This document shows positions 31,598-44,149 of a stretch of 64,000 nt of DNA, piece by piece. Made by a program: the position numbers and the translations under genes. The notes under the pieces are model-generated. The model ran no database searches, had not been told where the DNA came from, and was given only the letters and a program-made list of their open reading frames with translations. Each line of letters starts with the position of its first letter. The first letter of the stretch is position 1. The stretch comes from Archangium violaceum (lineage in GTDB: Bacteria > Myxococcota > Myxococcia > Myxococcales > Myxococcaceae): contig NZ_CP069396.1 of assembly GCF_016887565.1 (NCBI RefSeq), positions 3,747,001-3,811,000 on the forward strand. The letters run 5' to 3'.

Positions 31598-33490
31598 ATG
31601 AGCCAACCCGTCTCCCCCTCTCCCCAGCAGCTCCAGCTCAAGCCCGAGCCGGATTCCGTGCCCCCCCGGGGGTCCACCATGGCCGCCAAGGATCCGGAGC
31701 GGCACTGGCTCGAGAACGTCTACAAGGCCGGCGTGCGCCAGCTCACCGTGCGCGCCGTCATCGCCGGCATGCTGATCGGCGCGGTGATGTGCCTCTCCAA
31801 CCTGTACGTCATCCTCAAGACGGGCTGGAGCCTGGGCGTCACCATCACCGCGTGCATCCTCGCCTTCGCCACCTTCGGCGCCCTGCGCGCGGTGGGGCTG
31901 GTGCGGACGGAGGTCTCCGCGCTCGAGAACAACGCCGTGGGCTCGGTGGCCTCGGGTGCGGGGTACATGACGGGCGGAGGCAACATGGCCGCCGTGCCCG
32001 CGCTGCTGATGCTCACCGGAGCGCTGCCCTCCACCGGGTGGCTGGTGGCGTGGTTCTCGGTGGTGTCCGCGCTGGGCGTCTTCGCCGCCATCCCCATCAA
32101 GCGCCAGCTCATCAACATCGAGCAGCTCCCGTTCCCCACGGGCACCGCCACCGCCGAGACGATCCAGGCACTCTACGGAGCGGATGAGCGCTCGCGCGGC
32201 AAGGCGCGCTACCTCGGCGTCGCCGGCCTGATCGGAGCCGTCATCGCGTTCTGGCGGGATGCCAAGGCCTCGTGGCTGGCGTGGAACCTTCCCGCGAAGG
32301 TGAGCCTGCCCTTCACCATCGGCGGCAAGCCCGCGGGGGCGTGGACGCTCTCGTTCGACTTGAGCCTGCTGCTCGTGGGCGCCGGGGCCCTGGTGAGCTT
32401 CAAGACGGGCTGGTCCATGCTGCTGGGCGCCATCCTCACCTACGGCTTCCTCGCCCCGGAGATGGTCAGCCGCGGTGTCATCCCCGAGGTGACGTACAAG
32501 GCCATCAACTCCTGGGCGCTGTGGACGGGGGCCGCGGTGCTCGTGTCCTCGGGCCTGCTGTCCTTCGCCTTCCAGTGGCGCAGCGTGGCGAAGTCCTTCA
32601 AGGCGCTCTCGGGCCTCTTCGGGAAGAAGGGCGAGGAGGAGAAGGATGCGCTCGCCGACATCGAGTGCCCGCCCACCTGGTTCCCCCTGGGCTTCCTGGT
32701 GCTGGGTCCGGTGGCCGTGTTCCTGATGGCGTACCTCTTCCAGATTCCGTGGTGGGCCGGTGTCATCGCCATGCCGCTGTCGGTGGTGATGGGCGTCATC
32801 GCCGCGCGCGTCACCGGGGAGACGGACACCACGCCCACCAAGGCGCTCGGGCCGGTGACCCAGCTGCTCTACGGCGGACTGCTGCCCGGAAACCTCGCGG
32901 CCAACGTGATGAGCGCCAACGCCACGGGCGGGGTGGGCCTGCACGCGGCGGACCTGCTCACGAACCTCAAGACCGGGTGGCTGCTCGGCGCCGATCCGCG
33001 CAAGCAGTTCTTCGCGCAGCTCCTCGGCCTGGTGGCCGGTGCCGCCGTGGTGGTGCCCGCCTTCAACCTGCTGGTGCCGACCGCGGAGGTGCTGGGCACC
33101 GAGGAGTTCCCCGCGCCCTCCGCGCTGGTATGGGCCGGCGTGTCGAAGATGCTCGTCAACGGAGTGGGCTCGCTGCACACGTCCGCGCGCATCGGCGCCC
33201 TGTGCGGCCTGGTGCTGGGCGTGGTGCTGGTGTTGCTGGAGCGCTGGGCTCCGAAGAAGGCGAAGCCGTACATTCCCTCGGCGTCGGGCCTGGGGCTGGC
33301 CATCGTGATTCCGGGGGCGAGCTCCATCAGCTTCTTCATCGGCGCGGCCATCGCCGAGGTGCTGCGCCGCAAGAAGGCGCAGCTGGCCGAGGCCACGGTG
33401 CTCCCCGTGAGCTCGGGCTTCATCGCGGGTGAGAGCCTCATGGGCATCGCCGTGGCGATGCTCAAGGCCTTCGGGGTGATGCCCAAGTAG
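31598..33490 (+). CDS. OPT-family oligopeptide (or metal-chelate) transporter
   Basis: 630 residues with about 14-16 membrane segments. NLYVILKTGWSLGVTIT near residues 70-86 and a second NLKTGWLLGADPRKQFF near 455 are the paired OPT motifs left by internal duplication; SIEQLPFPTGTATAETI-like sequence (about 170-190) is also characteristic. Bacterial OPT proteins import oligopeptides or metal chelates by proton symport. No operon partner with a periplasmic binding protein is present, as is normal for the family. Confidence 0.92.
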   Translation: MSQPVSPSPQQLQLKPEPDSVPPRGSTMAAKDPERHWLENVYKAGVRQLTVRAVIAGMLIGAVMCLSNLYVILKTGWSLGVTITACILAFATFGALRAVGLVRTEVSALENNAVGSVASGAGYMTGGGNMAAVPALLMLTGALPSTGWLVAWFSVVSALGVFAAIPIKRQLINIEQLPFPTGTATAETIQALYGADERSRGKARYLGVAGLIGAVIAFWRDAKASWLAWNLPAKVSLPFTIGGKPAGAWTLSFDLSLLLVGAGALVSFKTGWSMLLGAILTYGFLAPEMVSRGVIPEVTYKAINSWALWTGAAVLVSSGLLSFAFQWRSVAKSFKALSGLFGKKGEEEKDALADIECPPTWFPLGFLVLGPVAVFLMAYLFQIPWWAGVIAMPLSVVMGVIAARVTGETDTTPTKALGPVTQLLYGGLLPGNLAANVMSANATGGVGLHAADLLTNLKTGWLLGADPRKQFFAQLLGLVAGAAVVVPAFNLLVPTAEVLGTEEFPAPSALVWAGVSKMLVNGVGSLHTSARIGALCGLVLGVVLVLLERWAPKKAKPYIPSASGLGLAIVIPGASSISFFIGAAIAEVLRRKKAQLAEATVLPVSSGFIAGESLMGIAVAMLKAFGVMPK

Positions 33491-33494
33491 GAAA

Positions 33495-33547
33495 CTTTCG
33501 CGGGGCGGGCCCGATAATGAGTCTTGAGTCACCCGCCCCCACGAAAG
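33495..33547 (+). promoter_or_regulatory. long imperfect hairpin that can cover the ribosome-binding site of the next gene
   Basis: CTTTCG-C-GGGGCGGG at 33495-33508 pairs with CCCGCCCC-CA-CGAAAG at 33532-33547, about 14 bp with a ~22-nt loop. The 3' arm includes most of GAAAGGA, the ribosome site of the gene starting at 33558. A GGAAAC...GATAAT pair with 17-bp spacing overlaps it and could be a promoter. It may be a terminator of the OPT gene, a translational switch, or both. Confidence 0.4.
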
Positions 33548-33557
33548 GACCCCTACC

Positions 33558-34823
33558 GTGAGCTCCGTGTCGTCCACCACCAGGAGGCCCGTCTCCACCC
33601 CCTCGCCCGAGGTCAGCTCCAAGCCCAAGGCGGCCGGCGGTGAGGCGCCCACGACCGCCAAGGCGGGCAATCAGGTGAAGGCGGAGCCCGCGCATCCGCA
33701 AGTGTTCCGCGATGGTTTCGAGGGGGCCGGGGCCGGTGCGAAGGCGGCGAAGGCCGGCGGCGTCGCCCAGGTGGGCAATGACCCGGCGTACCAGGAGGCC
33801 CTGAAGACCCAGCGCGAGCTGTCCGGCCTGCGCCAGCAGCTGGGCCGTGTGCAGCTCGAGCTGGAGAACCGGAACCCGTTCGAGAAGGCCCGGGATGCCA
33901 TCACCGGAGGCGACAACGGCAAGGAGAAGCAGATCCAGGATCTGAAGGCGAAGATCTCCGCCCTGGAGAACGTGGAGCGGGCCCAGCCCGCCGAGGCCGT
34001 GGAGCGGGCGCGCTTCACCGTCTTCATGGACCGGATGGGAGAGCTCGAGAAGACGATGGGCAAGGGCGAGGCGGCCACCATCGCGCGGCAGACCTACTAC
34101 AACAGCACGGTCTGGAACGTGGGCGGGGGCACGCCGTTCGGGGCCTCGGAGGGGGCCATCAATGCCGCGGGCCTGCCGCATGACCCGAACTACAGCGGCG
34201 GCATGGCGGTCGGCGGTTACAGCGGCCGGATGCGCACGCCGGACGGGCAGGAGGTGGACATGGGCCACGTGGCCTGCGCGCTCGACTGGCAGGTGAACGA
34301 GAAGCGCGTCCCCGACAACTACCTGCTCCCGACCCTCCCTCCGACCCGCATCCCGAACCCCTTCAACCTCCAGACGGTCACCCTCACGGGGGATGTGGCC
34401 TCGGCCATCAAGAACACCGCTCGGGGTGACAACGCGGGCGCCCGTGCCGACACCGCCATCGGCAACGAGGGCAAGGAGGACTGGTACGGCGACATCGACG
34501 GGCTCAACCTCGCGAACCGCCTGGCGCAGAACCCCAACCAGAGCCTCACCCAGGTCCTGGGGGACTACTACGGCAAGGGCCAGTACCAGAACCGCATCGA
34601 CGAGTTCGCGACGCACAGCCGCTACATCCAGCGGGACGGCCAGGGACAGCCGCTGCGCGATGCGCAGGGACACTACGTGGTGGACAAGCAGAAGCTGGAG
34701 AGCGAGGCCTACGCCTTCGCCAACATCCTCAGCCCCAAGTCCATCAACAACCCGTCCGGCGAAGTGGTGAACGCCTGGTCCCGCTGGTTCAACCAGGAGC
34801 AGGACGCGGCTCGCAACAACTGA
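33558..34823 (+). CDS. hypothetical protein with coiled coil and conserved-looking C-terminal domain
   Basis: 421 residues from a GTG start after GAAAGGA. The first ~80 residues are low complexity (Ala/Pro/Lys/Ser) and disordered; ~85-150 form a coiled coil (LRQQLGRVQLELENRN, IQDLKAKISALENVE). The rest is a globular domain with YYNSTVWNVGGGTPFGAS, DGQEVDMGHVACALDW, and TAIGNEGKEDWYGDIDG. No signal peptide or membrane segment is seen. The GHxxCxxD-like cluster suggests a metal site or catalytic centre, but I recognise no family. The disordered N-terminus plus globular C-terminus is seen in secreted effectors, which is only a suggestion. Confidence 0.75.
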   Translation: MSSVSSTTRRPVSTPSPEVSSKPKAAGGEAPTTAKAGNQVKAEPAHPQVFRDGFEGAGAGAKAAKAGGVAQVGNDPAYQEALKTQRELSGLRQQLGRVQLELENRNPFEKARDAITGGDNGKEKQIQDLKAKISALENVERAQPAEAVERARFTVFMDRMGELEKTMGKGEAATIARQTYYNSTVWNVGGGTPFGASEGAINAAGLPHDPNYSGGMAVGGYSGRMRTPDGQEVDMGHVACALDWQVNEKRVPDNYLLPTLPPTRIPNPFNLQTVTLTGDVASAIKNTARGDNAGARADTAIGNEGKEDWYGDIDGLNLANRLAQNPNQSLTQVLGDYYGKGQYQNRIDEFATHSRYIQRDGQGQPLRDAQGHYVVDKQKLESEAYAFANILSPKSINNPSGEVVNAWSRWFNQEQDAARNN

Positions 34824-34824
34824 C

Positions 34825-35508
34825 TCACTTCTTGTCCGGGACCGGCTCCTGCGTCTTCGGGGGAGCCGGATCCTTCTCGTTGATGTTGACGACGACGGGG
34901 ACGGTCTTGTTCTCGGTGTTGGGAGGACCCGGCTCCACCAACACCTGATGGAACGTCCCGAGCTTGGAGACGCTCGCCCGGATGTCCTCGAGCGTCCGCA
35001 CCGTGCACGCCTTGTCCTTGGGGAGCGCGCTCTTGGCCGTCTCGATGACGCGGGCGGGCGACACCGTCGCGTTCCTGTCCAGGGTGACCCAGATGATGGT
35101 GTCGACCTGATAGGACGACCCGAGCTGGACATTCAGGCGGGGCAGGGGAGCGGGTGCGCCGGCCGCGGTGTCACCCTGAAGTGTCACGCGTGCCTCCATC
35201 CAGCAGAGCGCGCGAAGCCGGTCCTCGAGGAGCCGGGCCGCGGCCTCCTGGCACTGCGCGGACTTCGTGCTCCCAACGGCTTCCAGGGGCAGGTCCGCGA
35301 GCAGCCGGTCTCGAAGGGACCTGGGCAGCTCGTCGAGCCCGGAGACCTGTTCATGGGCAAGGGAAGCCGTGCGCGTGGGCTGGCACTGTTCCCGGGTGAG
35401 GAACCTCTTGTCGACGCGCTCCATCACCTGGCGGGTGTTGCCCTGCTGGGAGGTGGCGCAGGCGGCCAGGGTGAGGCTGAAGAGGGCGACCGAAGTGCGG
35501 CGGAGCAT
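34825..35508 (-). CDS. lipoprotein with POTRA-like C-terminal segment
   Basis: 227 residues from the ATG at 35508 (a GTG six codons earlier is possible). The signal peptide ends SLTLAAC, a clear lipobox. The body is a Cys-containing domain, then ~60 residues (DIRASVSKLGTFHQVLVEPG, TVPVVVNINEKDP) that match the rhythm of POTRA domains of BamA/TamA: a helix, 'lG-F-x-V', then 'VpVxvxvxE'. A Pro/Lys tail ends the protein. It may be anchored to the outer-membrane inner leaflet and act with an Omp85 or secretion protein; no partner is nearby. It converges on the preceding gene with one base between stops. Confidence 0.7.
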   Translation of the reverse strand: MLRRTSVALFSLTLAACATSQQGNTRQVMERVDKRFLTREQCQPTRTASLAHEQVSGLDELPRSLRDRLLADLPLEAVGSTKSAQCQEAAARLLEDRLRALCWMEARVTLQGDTAAGAPAPLPRLNVQLGSSYQVDTIIWVTLDRNATVSPARVIETAKSALPKDKACTVRTLEDIRASVSKLGTFHQVLVEPGPPNTENKTVPVVVNINEKDPAPPKTQEPVPDKK

Positions 35509-35688
35509 ACGAGGCTTGTAACCCACCGACGTACCCCGCGCATGTGGGAGTCGATTCGTTCCCGAGGGGGCCGGGAAGAAATGCGCGGTCTGGCGTTCTC
35601 ACGGTGCAGGCAGGTTGGCCGAGTGTGACTCCCTCCTGCTCAAGCAGCGTCAGTGCCCTCGTGCCGGACCGCGCGACAGGAGACCCGT

Positions 35689-36426
35689 ATGACTCCCTCC
35701 CCGATGCTCGAAGTGAAGCTGCCCACGCTTCACGAGCTGCCCACCTATGTCTTCGATACCCTTCTCTCGTGGAACATTCCTGGCCTCACCCGCTCGCTCG
35801 TCGGACTCTACGGGCGGCCGGACGGGTGGCTCGGGCGTCTGATCGGCCATGTCATGAGCTTCGAGCACGGCCCCGTGACGCGCTGGACGTTGGAGCACAT
35901 GGACATCCAGCCCAGGGATCGGGTACTGGACGTCGGCTGCGGGGCGGGCAAGGCGCTCGAGCTCCTGGCGCACCTGGCCCCTCGGGGCTTCGTGGTGGGC
36001 CTCGACCACTCCGAGACCATGGTCTTCCAGGCCCTCTCGCGCAATCGGGCCCGGGTGCTCGCCGGGCAGCTCTCGGTTCGCATGGGCGACGTGGGCCGCA
36101 TGCCCTTCGCCGATGCTTCCTTCGACAAGGTGTGCGCCATCGAGACGCTCTACTTCTGGCCCGATCCGAGGGCGGCCCTCGAGGAGATCCACCGGGTCCT
36201 GATCCCCGGAGGCCGGGTGGCGCTCTCCCTGGAGTACACCCGGGATGCCTCCCGCGCGGGGGACCTGTCCGACACCCTGGAGTCGTCGGCGGGGATTCGC
36301 ATCTACTCGAGCGCCGAGGTGCTGGAACTGCTGGAGGCGGCTGGCTTCACCGCGCTCCGCCATGAAGCGCAACCCTCGCGCAGCAACGGCTGGCTGTACG
36401 TCGAGGGCCGCAAGCCCGGCCACTGA
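35689..36426 (+). CDS. class I SAM-dependent methyltransferase
   Basis: 245 residues from the ATG after AGGAG. The Methyltransf_11 fold is clear: motif I VLDVGCGAGKALELL (about 80-94), acidic residue at the end of strand 2 (GLDHSETM), motif II MPFADASFDKVCAIETL, and motif III IPGGRVALSLEY. An N-terminal helical region of ~70 residues (PTYVFDTLLSWNIPGLTRSL) probably shapes the substrate pocket. Small-molecule methylation is likely; the substrate is unknown. It stands alone between divergent and convergent neighbours. Confidence 0.9.
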   Translation: MTPSPMLEVKLPTLHELPTYVFDTLLSWNIPGLTRSLVGLYGRPDGWLGRLIGHVMSFEHGPVTRWTLEHMDIQPRDRVLDVGCGAGKALELLAHLAPRGFVVGLDHSETMVFQALSRNRARVLAGQLSVRMGDVGRMPFADASFDKVCAIETLYFWPDPRAALEEIHRVLIPGGRVALSLEYTRDASRAGDLSDTLESSAGIRIYSSAEVLELLEAAGFTALRHEAQPSRSNGWLYVEGRKPGH

Positions 36427-36444
36427 AGCCGGGCCCGCGGGCGC

Positions 36445-38067
36445 TCAGCTGCGCAGGCCGGGGGCCTCGTGGCCGGTGCGCGCCACGTACTCCGTGTAGC
36501 CGCCGCCATACTGGTGGATGCCCTCGGGCGTCAGCTCGAGCACCCGGTTGGACAGCGAGGCCAGGAAGTGCCGGTCGTGGCTCACGAAGAGCATCGTGCC
36601 CTCGTAGTTGGCCAGCGCCGCGATGAGCATCTGCTTCGTCGCCATGTCCAGGTGGTTGGTGGGCTCGTCCAGCACCAGGAAGTTGGGCGGGTCATAGAGC
36701 ATCTGCGCCAGCACCAGCCGCGCCTTCTCGCCTCCGGACAGCACCCGGCACTTCTTCTCGATCTCATCGCCCGAGAAGCCGAAGCATCCCGCCAGCGCGC
36801 GCAGCGAGCCCTGTGAGGCCCGGGGGAAGCGGTCCACCAGCGAGTCGTAGACGGTCTGCTCCGGCTTCAGCAGCTCCATCGCGTGCTGCGCGAAGTAGCC
36901 CATCTTCACGCTGCCGCCGAGCGACACCGCCCCGTCATCCGGCCGCGACTCGCCCGCCACCAGCTTGAGCAGCGTGGACTTGCCCGCGCCGTTCACTCCC
37001 ATCACGCACCAGCGCTCGCCACGACGCACCAGGAAGTCCAGCCCGCTGTAGATGCGGCGCTTGCCGTACCCCTTCACCACCCGCTCCAGCTTCGCCACGT
37101 CGTCGCCCGAGCGCGGCGCCGGCTGGAACTCGAACACCATCGTCTGACGGCGCTTCGGCGGCTCCACCTTCTCGATCTTCTCCAGCTTCTTCACCCGGCT
37201 CTGCACCTGCGCCGCGTGCGAGGCCCGAGCCTTGAACCGCTCGATGAACTTCAGCTCCTTGGCGAGCATCGCCTGCTGGCGCTCGTACTGCGCCTGCTGG
37301 TGCTTCTCGTTCAGCGCCCGCTGCTGCTCGTAGAAGTCGTAGTTGCCCGAGTACGTCGTCAGCTCGCCGCCGTCGATCTCGATGACCTTCGTCACGATGC
37401 GGTTCATGAACTCGCGATCGTGGCTCGTCATCAGCAGCGCGCCCTCGTAGCCCTTGAGGAACGTCTCCAGCCAGATGAGCGACTCGATGTCGAGGTGGTT
37501 GCTCGGCTCGTCCAGCAGCATCACGTCCGGCCGCATCAGCAGGATGCGCGCCAGCGCCACGCGCATCTTCCATCCGCCCGACAGCGCCCCCACGTCCCCG
37601 TCCATCATCTCCTCGCTGAAGCCCAGGCCCGAGAGGATCTCCCTCGCCCGTCCCTCCAGCGCGTACCCGCCCAGCTCCTCGTAGCGCCCCTGCACCACCC
37701 CGAAGCGCTCCACCAGCTTGTCCATCTCGTCCATGCGGTCCGGATCCGCCATGGCCGCCTCGAGCTGCTTGAGCTCCGCCGCCACCTCCGACACCGGCCC
37801 CGCTCCGTCCATCACCGCCGCCACCGCGCTCTGCCCGGACATCTCGCCCACGTCCTGGTCGAAGTAGCCGATGGTTACTCCGCGATCGACGGACACCTGC
37901 CCCTCGTCCGGGTGCTCCTGCTGGACCACCATCCGGAACAGGGTGGACTTGCCCGCTCCGTTCGGACCCACCAGGCCCACCTTCTCGCCCTTGTTGAGCT
38001 GTGCGGACGCTTCGACGAAGAGGATCTGCTGCCCGTGCTGCTTGCCGATGTTGTCGAGACGAATCAT
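36445..38067 (-). CDS. ABC-F family ATPase (ribosome-associated translation factor)
   Basis: 540 residues with two nucleotide-binding domains and no membrane part. NBD1: Walker A GPNGAGKST, signature LSGGWKMRVALAR, Walker B MLLDEPSNHLD. NBD2: Walker A GVNGAGKST, signature LSGGEKARLVLAQ, Walker B LVLDEPTNHLD. The linker between them (about 240-310, ALNEKHQQAQYERQQAML, KARASHAAQVQSRVKKLEK) is the P-site-tRNA interaction motif. Length and linker are closest to the YbiT/Ybx-type group. It binds the ribosomal E site and eases stalled translation or confers antibiotic protection. It is 86 bp downstream of a second ABC-F gene on the same strand. Confidence 0.93.
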   Translation of the reverse strand: MIRLDNIGKQHGQQILFVEASAQLNKGEKVGLVGPNGAGKSTLFRMVVQQEHPDEGQVSVDRGVTIGYFDQDVGEMSGQSAVAAVMDGAGPVSEVAAELKQLEAAMADPDRMDEMDKLVERFGVVQGRYEELGGYALEGRAREILSGLGFSEEMMDGDVGALSGGWKMRVALARILLMRPDVMLLDEPSNHLDIESLIWLETFLKGYEGALLMTSHDREFMNRIVTKVIEIDGGELTTYSGNYDFYEQQRALNEKHQQAQYERQQAMLAKELKFIERFKARASHAAQVQSRVKKLEKIEKVEPPKRRQTMVFEFQPAPRSGDDVAKLERVVKGYGKRRIYSGLDFLVRRGERWCVMGVNGAGKSTLLKLVAGESRPDDGAVSLGGSVKMGYFAQHAMELLKPEQTVYDSLVDRFPRASQGSLRALAGCFGFSGDEIEKKCRVLSGGEKARLVLAQMLYDPPNFLVLDEPTNHLDMATKQMLIAALANYEGTMLFVSHDRHFLASLSNRVLELTPEGIHQYGGGYTEYVARTGHEAPGLRS

Positions 38068-38087
38068 GGGACCTCAGTAGGGGCGAG

Positions 38088-38124
38088 ATACCCTCACCCC
38101 GACCCTCTCCCGGAGGGAGAGGGG
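38088..38124 (+). repeat. REP-like palindromic repeat, copy A
   Basis: TACCCTCACCCCGA followed by the hairpin CCCTCTCCC-GGA-GGGAGAGGG (38103-38123). It lies between the two ABC-F genes. The same core recurs at 44536, 44586, 44695, 46924 and 47732. Confidence 0.9.
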
Positions 38125-38153
38125 GTGTTTCACACAGTTGGTTTCTTGGGGAC

Positions 38154-40079
38154 TCAGGCTCCGGCGGCCAGGTTCTGCAGCTCTTGCCAGCGCGTGTAGA
38201 GGCGCTCCACTTCCGCCGCCGTCACGTCCAGCTCCTTCTGCACCTCGGCCGCCTTCGTTCCGCTGGAGTAGACGCTCGGATCCACCAGCTGCGCCTCCAG
38301 CTCGGACTTGCGCGTCTCCGCGGCCTCGATCGCCGCTTCCATTCCGTCCAGCTCGCGCTGCTCCTTGTACGAGAGCTTCCCCGGCTTGCGCGCTGGCTTC
38401 GCCTCCACTCCAGGCTGCTCCGCCTTCTTCGTCACGGGGGCGGGCGCGGCCGCCGCGGCCCGTGCCTGGGCCTGCTCCTTCAGCCGCCGGTACATCGCGA
38501 AGTTGCCCTCGTACCGCACCACCTTGCCGTCTCCCTCGAAGGCCAGGATGGACGTGGCCACCTTGTCCAGGAAGTACCGGTCGTGCGTCACCAGCAGCAC
38601 GCTGCCGGTGAAGTTCAGCAGCAGCCCCTCGAGGATGTTCAGCGTGACGATGTCCAGGTCGTTCGTCGGCTCGTCCAGCACGAGGACGTTGGCGCCCTCC
38701 AGGAACAGCCGCGCCAGCAGCAGCCGGTTGCGCTCGCCTCCCGACAGCGCCTTCACCTTCATTCGCTGCATGGGCACGGGGAAGAGCAGGTCATCCAGGT
38801 AGTCGCGCAGCGCCACCCGGTTGTCCCCTATCTCCACCCAGTCGTCCCCGCGAGGCGAGGCCGCTTCGTACACCGTCTGCTCCGGATCCAACGAGGCGCG
38901 CGTCTGGTCGTAGTACGCCACCTTCGTGTTCTTCCCGATGACCACCTTGCCGGCGTCCGGCGGCAGCTCCCCGAGCAGAACCCGCAGGAAGGTCGTCTTG
39001 CCCACGCCGTTGGGGCCCACCAGGCCCACGCGCTCGCCGCGCTGGAGCAGCAGATCCACGCCCTTGAGCACGTTGCGCTCGCCGTAGGACTTGCGCACGC
39101 CCTCGGCCTCGATGACGGTGTGGCCCAGCCGGGGCGCCTGCATCACCTGCAGTCCCGCCACCTTCGGCCGCTGGAAGCCCTTCTCCTCCATCAGCTTCCG
39201 CGCTCGCTCGATGCGCGCCTTGCTCTTGGTGCGCCGCGCCTCGGGGCCCTTGCGCAGCCAGGCGACCTCCTGGGCGATCCAGCGCTCGCGCTTGTGCTGC
39301 GCGATGGACGCGTTCTCCTGCGCCACCAGCTTCTGCTCCACGTAGGCTTCGTAGTTGCCCGGGTACGAGATGACGCCCCCACCGGGCTGGATTTCGACGA
39401 TGCGATCCACCAGGCCATCGAGGAAGTACCGGTCGTGCGTCACCAACAGCAGCGAGCCGGGCAGCTTGTCCAGCTCGTCCTCCAGCCAGTCCACCGTGTC
39501 CGCGTCCAGGTGGTTGGTGGGCTCGTCCAGCATCAGCATGTCCGGCCGCGTGAGCAGCGCGCGGGCGATGGCCACGCGCTTGCGCAGGCCGCCGGAGAGC
39601 TCGGCCACGGGCCGGTCCCAGTCCTTCACGCCCAGCCGGTCCAACAGCGTCTTCGCGTGGTGCTCCGTGTCCCAGCCGCCCAGCTGCTCGATGCGGTCCG
39701 ACAGCGTCGCGAGCTGCTCCATCAGCTTGCCCTGCGCCTCGGTGGGCGTGGTCTCCAGGCGGCGGGTGAGCTCGGCCTGCGCGGCCAGGGCCTCCCTGAG
39801 GGGACCCTGGGCCACACTCAACTCCGAGGCCACCGTGGCGCCCGGGGCGAACTCGGGCTCCTGCGGCAGATAGGTGACGCGCGCGCCCCGGCGGAGCTGC
39901 AGCTCCCCCGCGTCCGCGCGCGCCACTCCGGCCAATATCTTCATCAGCGAGGACTTGCCGGAGCCGTTCACTCCCACGAGGCCCACGCGCTCACCTTCTT
40001 CGATGGTGAGCGTCAGGCCCTGGAAGACGGTACGGCTGCCGAAGGAGAGTTGGACGTCGGCGGCGCGGAGCAGGGTCAC
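38154..40079 (-). CDS. uup: ABC-F family ATPase, Uup type
   Basis: 641 residues. NBD1: GVNGSGKSS, LSGGLRKRVAIARAL, LMLDEPTNHLD. NBD2: GPNGVGKTT, LSGGERNRLLLARL, LVLDEPTNDLD. The C-terminus has the Uup-specific coiled-coil domain (about 560-640, LSYKEQRELDGMEAAIEA), preceded by an Ala/Lys linker. The interdomain linker is Arg/Lys-rich (RTKSKARIERARKLMEE). Uup acts on ribosomes or branched DNA intermediates and limits transposon precise excision in E. coli. The start is ATG at 40079, 48 bp after the DEAD-box gene stop on the same strand. Confidence 0.92.
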   Translation of the reverse strand: MTLLRAADVQLSFGSRTVFQGLTLTIEEGERVGLVGVNGSGKSSLMKILAGVARADAGELQLRRGARVTYLPQEPEFAPGATVASELSVAQGPLREALAAQAELTRRLETTPTEAQGKLMEQLATLSDRIEQLGGWDTEHHAKTLLDRLGVKDWDRPVAELSGGLRKRVAIARALLTRPDMLMLDEPTNHLDADTVDWLEDELDKLPGSLLLVTHDRYFLDGLVDRIVEIQPGGGVISYPGNYEAYVEQKLVAQENASIAQHKRERWIAQEVAWLRKGPEARRTKSKARIERARKLMEEKGFQRPKVAGLQVMQAPRLGHTVIEAEGVRKSYGERNVLKGVDLLLQRGERVGLVGPNGVGKTTFLRVLLGELPPDAGKVVIGKNTKVAYYDQTRASLDPEQTVYEAASPRGDDWVEIGDNRVALRDYLDDLLFPVPMQRMKVKALSGGERNRLLLARLFLEGANVLVLDEPTNDLDIVTLNILEGLLLNFTGSVLLVTHDRYFLDKVATSILAFEGDGKVVRYEGNFAMYRRLKEQAQARAAAAAPAPVTKKAEQPGVEAKPARKPGKLSYKEQRELDGMEAAIEAAETRKSELEAQLVDPSVYSSGTKAAEVQKELDVTAAEVERLYTRWQELQNLAAGA

Positions 40080-40127
40080 GGGTGGTGCCTCGGATGAAGT
40101 GCGGAGGTTCTCGTCGCGGGTGCTTCT

Positions 40128-41612
<1,485 letters not shown>

Positions 41613-41635
41613 AGGTTCTCGGGGAAGCCCCGGAA

Positions 41636-41667
41636 GGGCCCGGCGAACAACGGGGAAAGCCGGGCCC
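41636..41667 (-). promoter_or_regulatory. 9-bp perfect hairpin in the rhlE leader
   Basis: GGGCCCGGC and GCCGGGCCC are perfect 9-bp arms with a 14-nt loop, ending 24 bp before the rhlE ATG. The predicted stem is all G/C. Since the product unwinds RNA, a structured leader acting in feedback is conceivable; it could also be a second terminator arm of the EF-G gene. Confidence 0.4.
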
Positions 41668-41670
41668 GGG

Positions 41671-41708
41671 AAAATAAAGAAGGCGCCCCCGGGGGAGGCG
41701 CCTCCTTC
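41671..41708 (-). terminator. rho-independent terminator of the EF-G gene
   Basis: On the minus strand GAAGGAGGCGCC pairs with GGGCGCCTTC across a short C/G-rich loop and is followed by TTTATTTTCCC. It begins 35 bp after the EF-G stop. The stem is long and the T-rich tail is in the right place, so this is the clearest intrinsic terminator of the window. Confidence 0.8.
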
Positions 41709-41743
41709 AACAGCCTGGAATTGTCAGGCCTTGGCGCTCGTCA

Positions 41744-43858
<2,115 letters not shown>

Positions 43859-44149
43859 GAGAGTCGGTCCTTCTGCTGTATTGAAGTCCTGCGAGAACAG
43901 GGCAGGGGGCGCCCTTACTTCCCGCCGCTTGAAGTTTCCAGCCAAATCGGCATGGAGCCGGGGAGCCGTCTACTCCCTCTCAAGCCCAAGGGGAAGCCCC
44001 CCTGGGTGCTGGGCCGCTGGAGGAGCCCCGCCTACATTCGCCGTGTCATAACCCTGAAGCCACCTGAATACTTCTGTCGCCCCCAGGGATTTCCGGGGGT
44101 AAGGGTAGGAGGATACCCCCGGGCGGTTGCCTGGGAGGGGAGGAGTCAA
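43859..44149. other. 291-bp divergent intergenic region between fusA and a small hypothetical gene
   Basis: It must hold the fusA promoter. Hairpins are visible at 43988-44009 (CCCAAGGGG/CCCCCCTGGG) and about 44070-44097 (CCCCC...GGGGG). The plus-strand frame of the next gene stays open through it, so a longer N-terminus is possible but lacks a ribosome site. No gene or repeat is evident. Confidence 0.5.
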
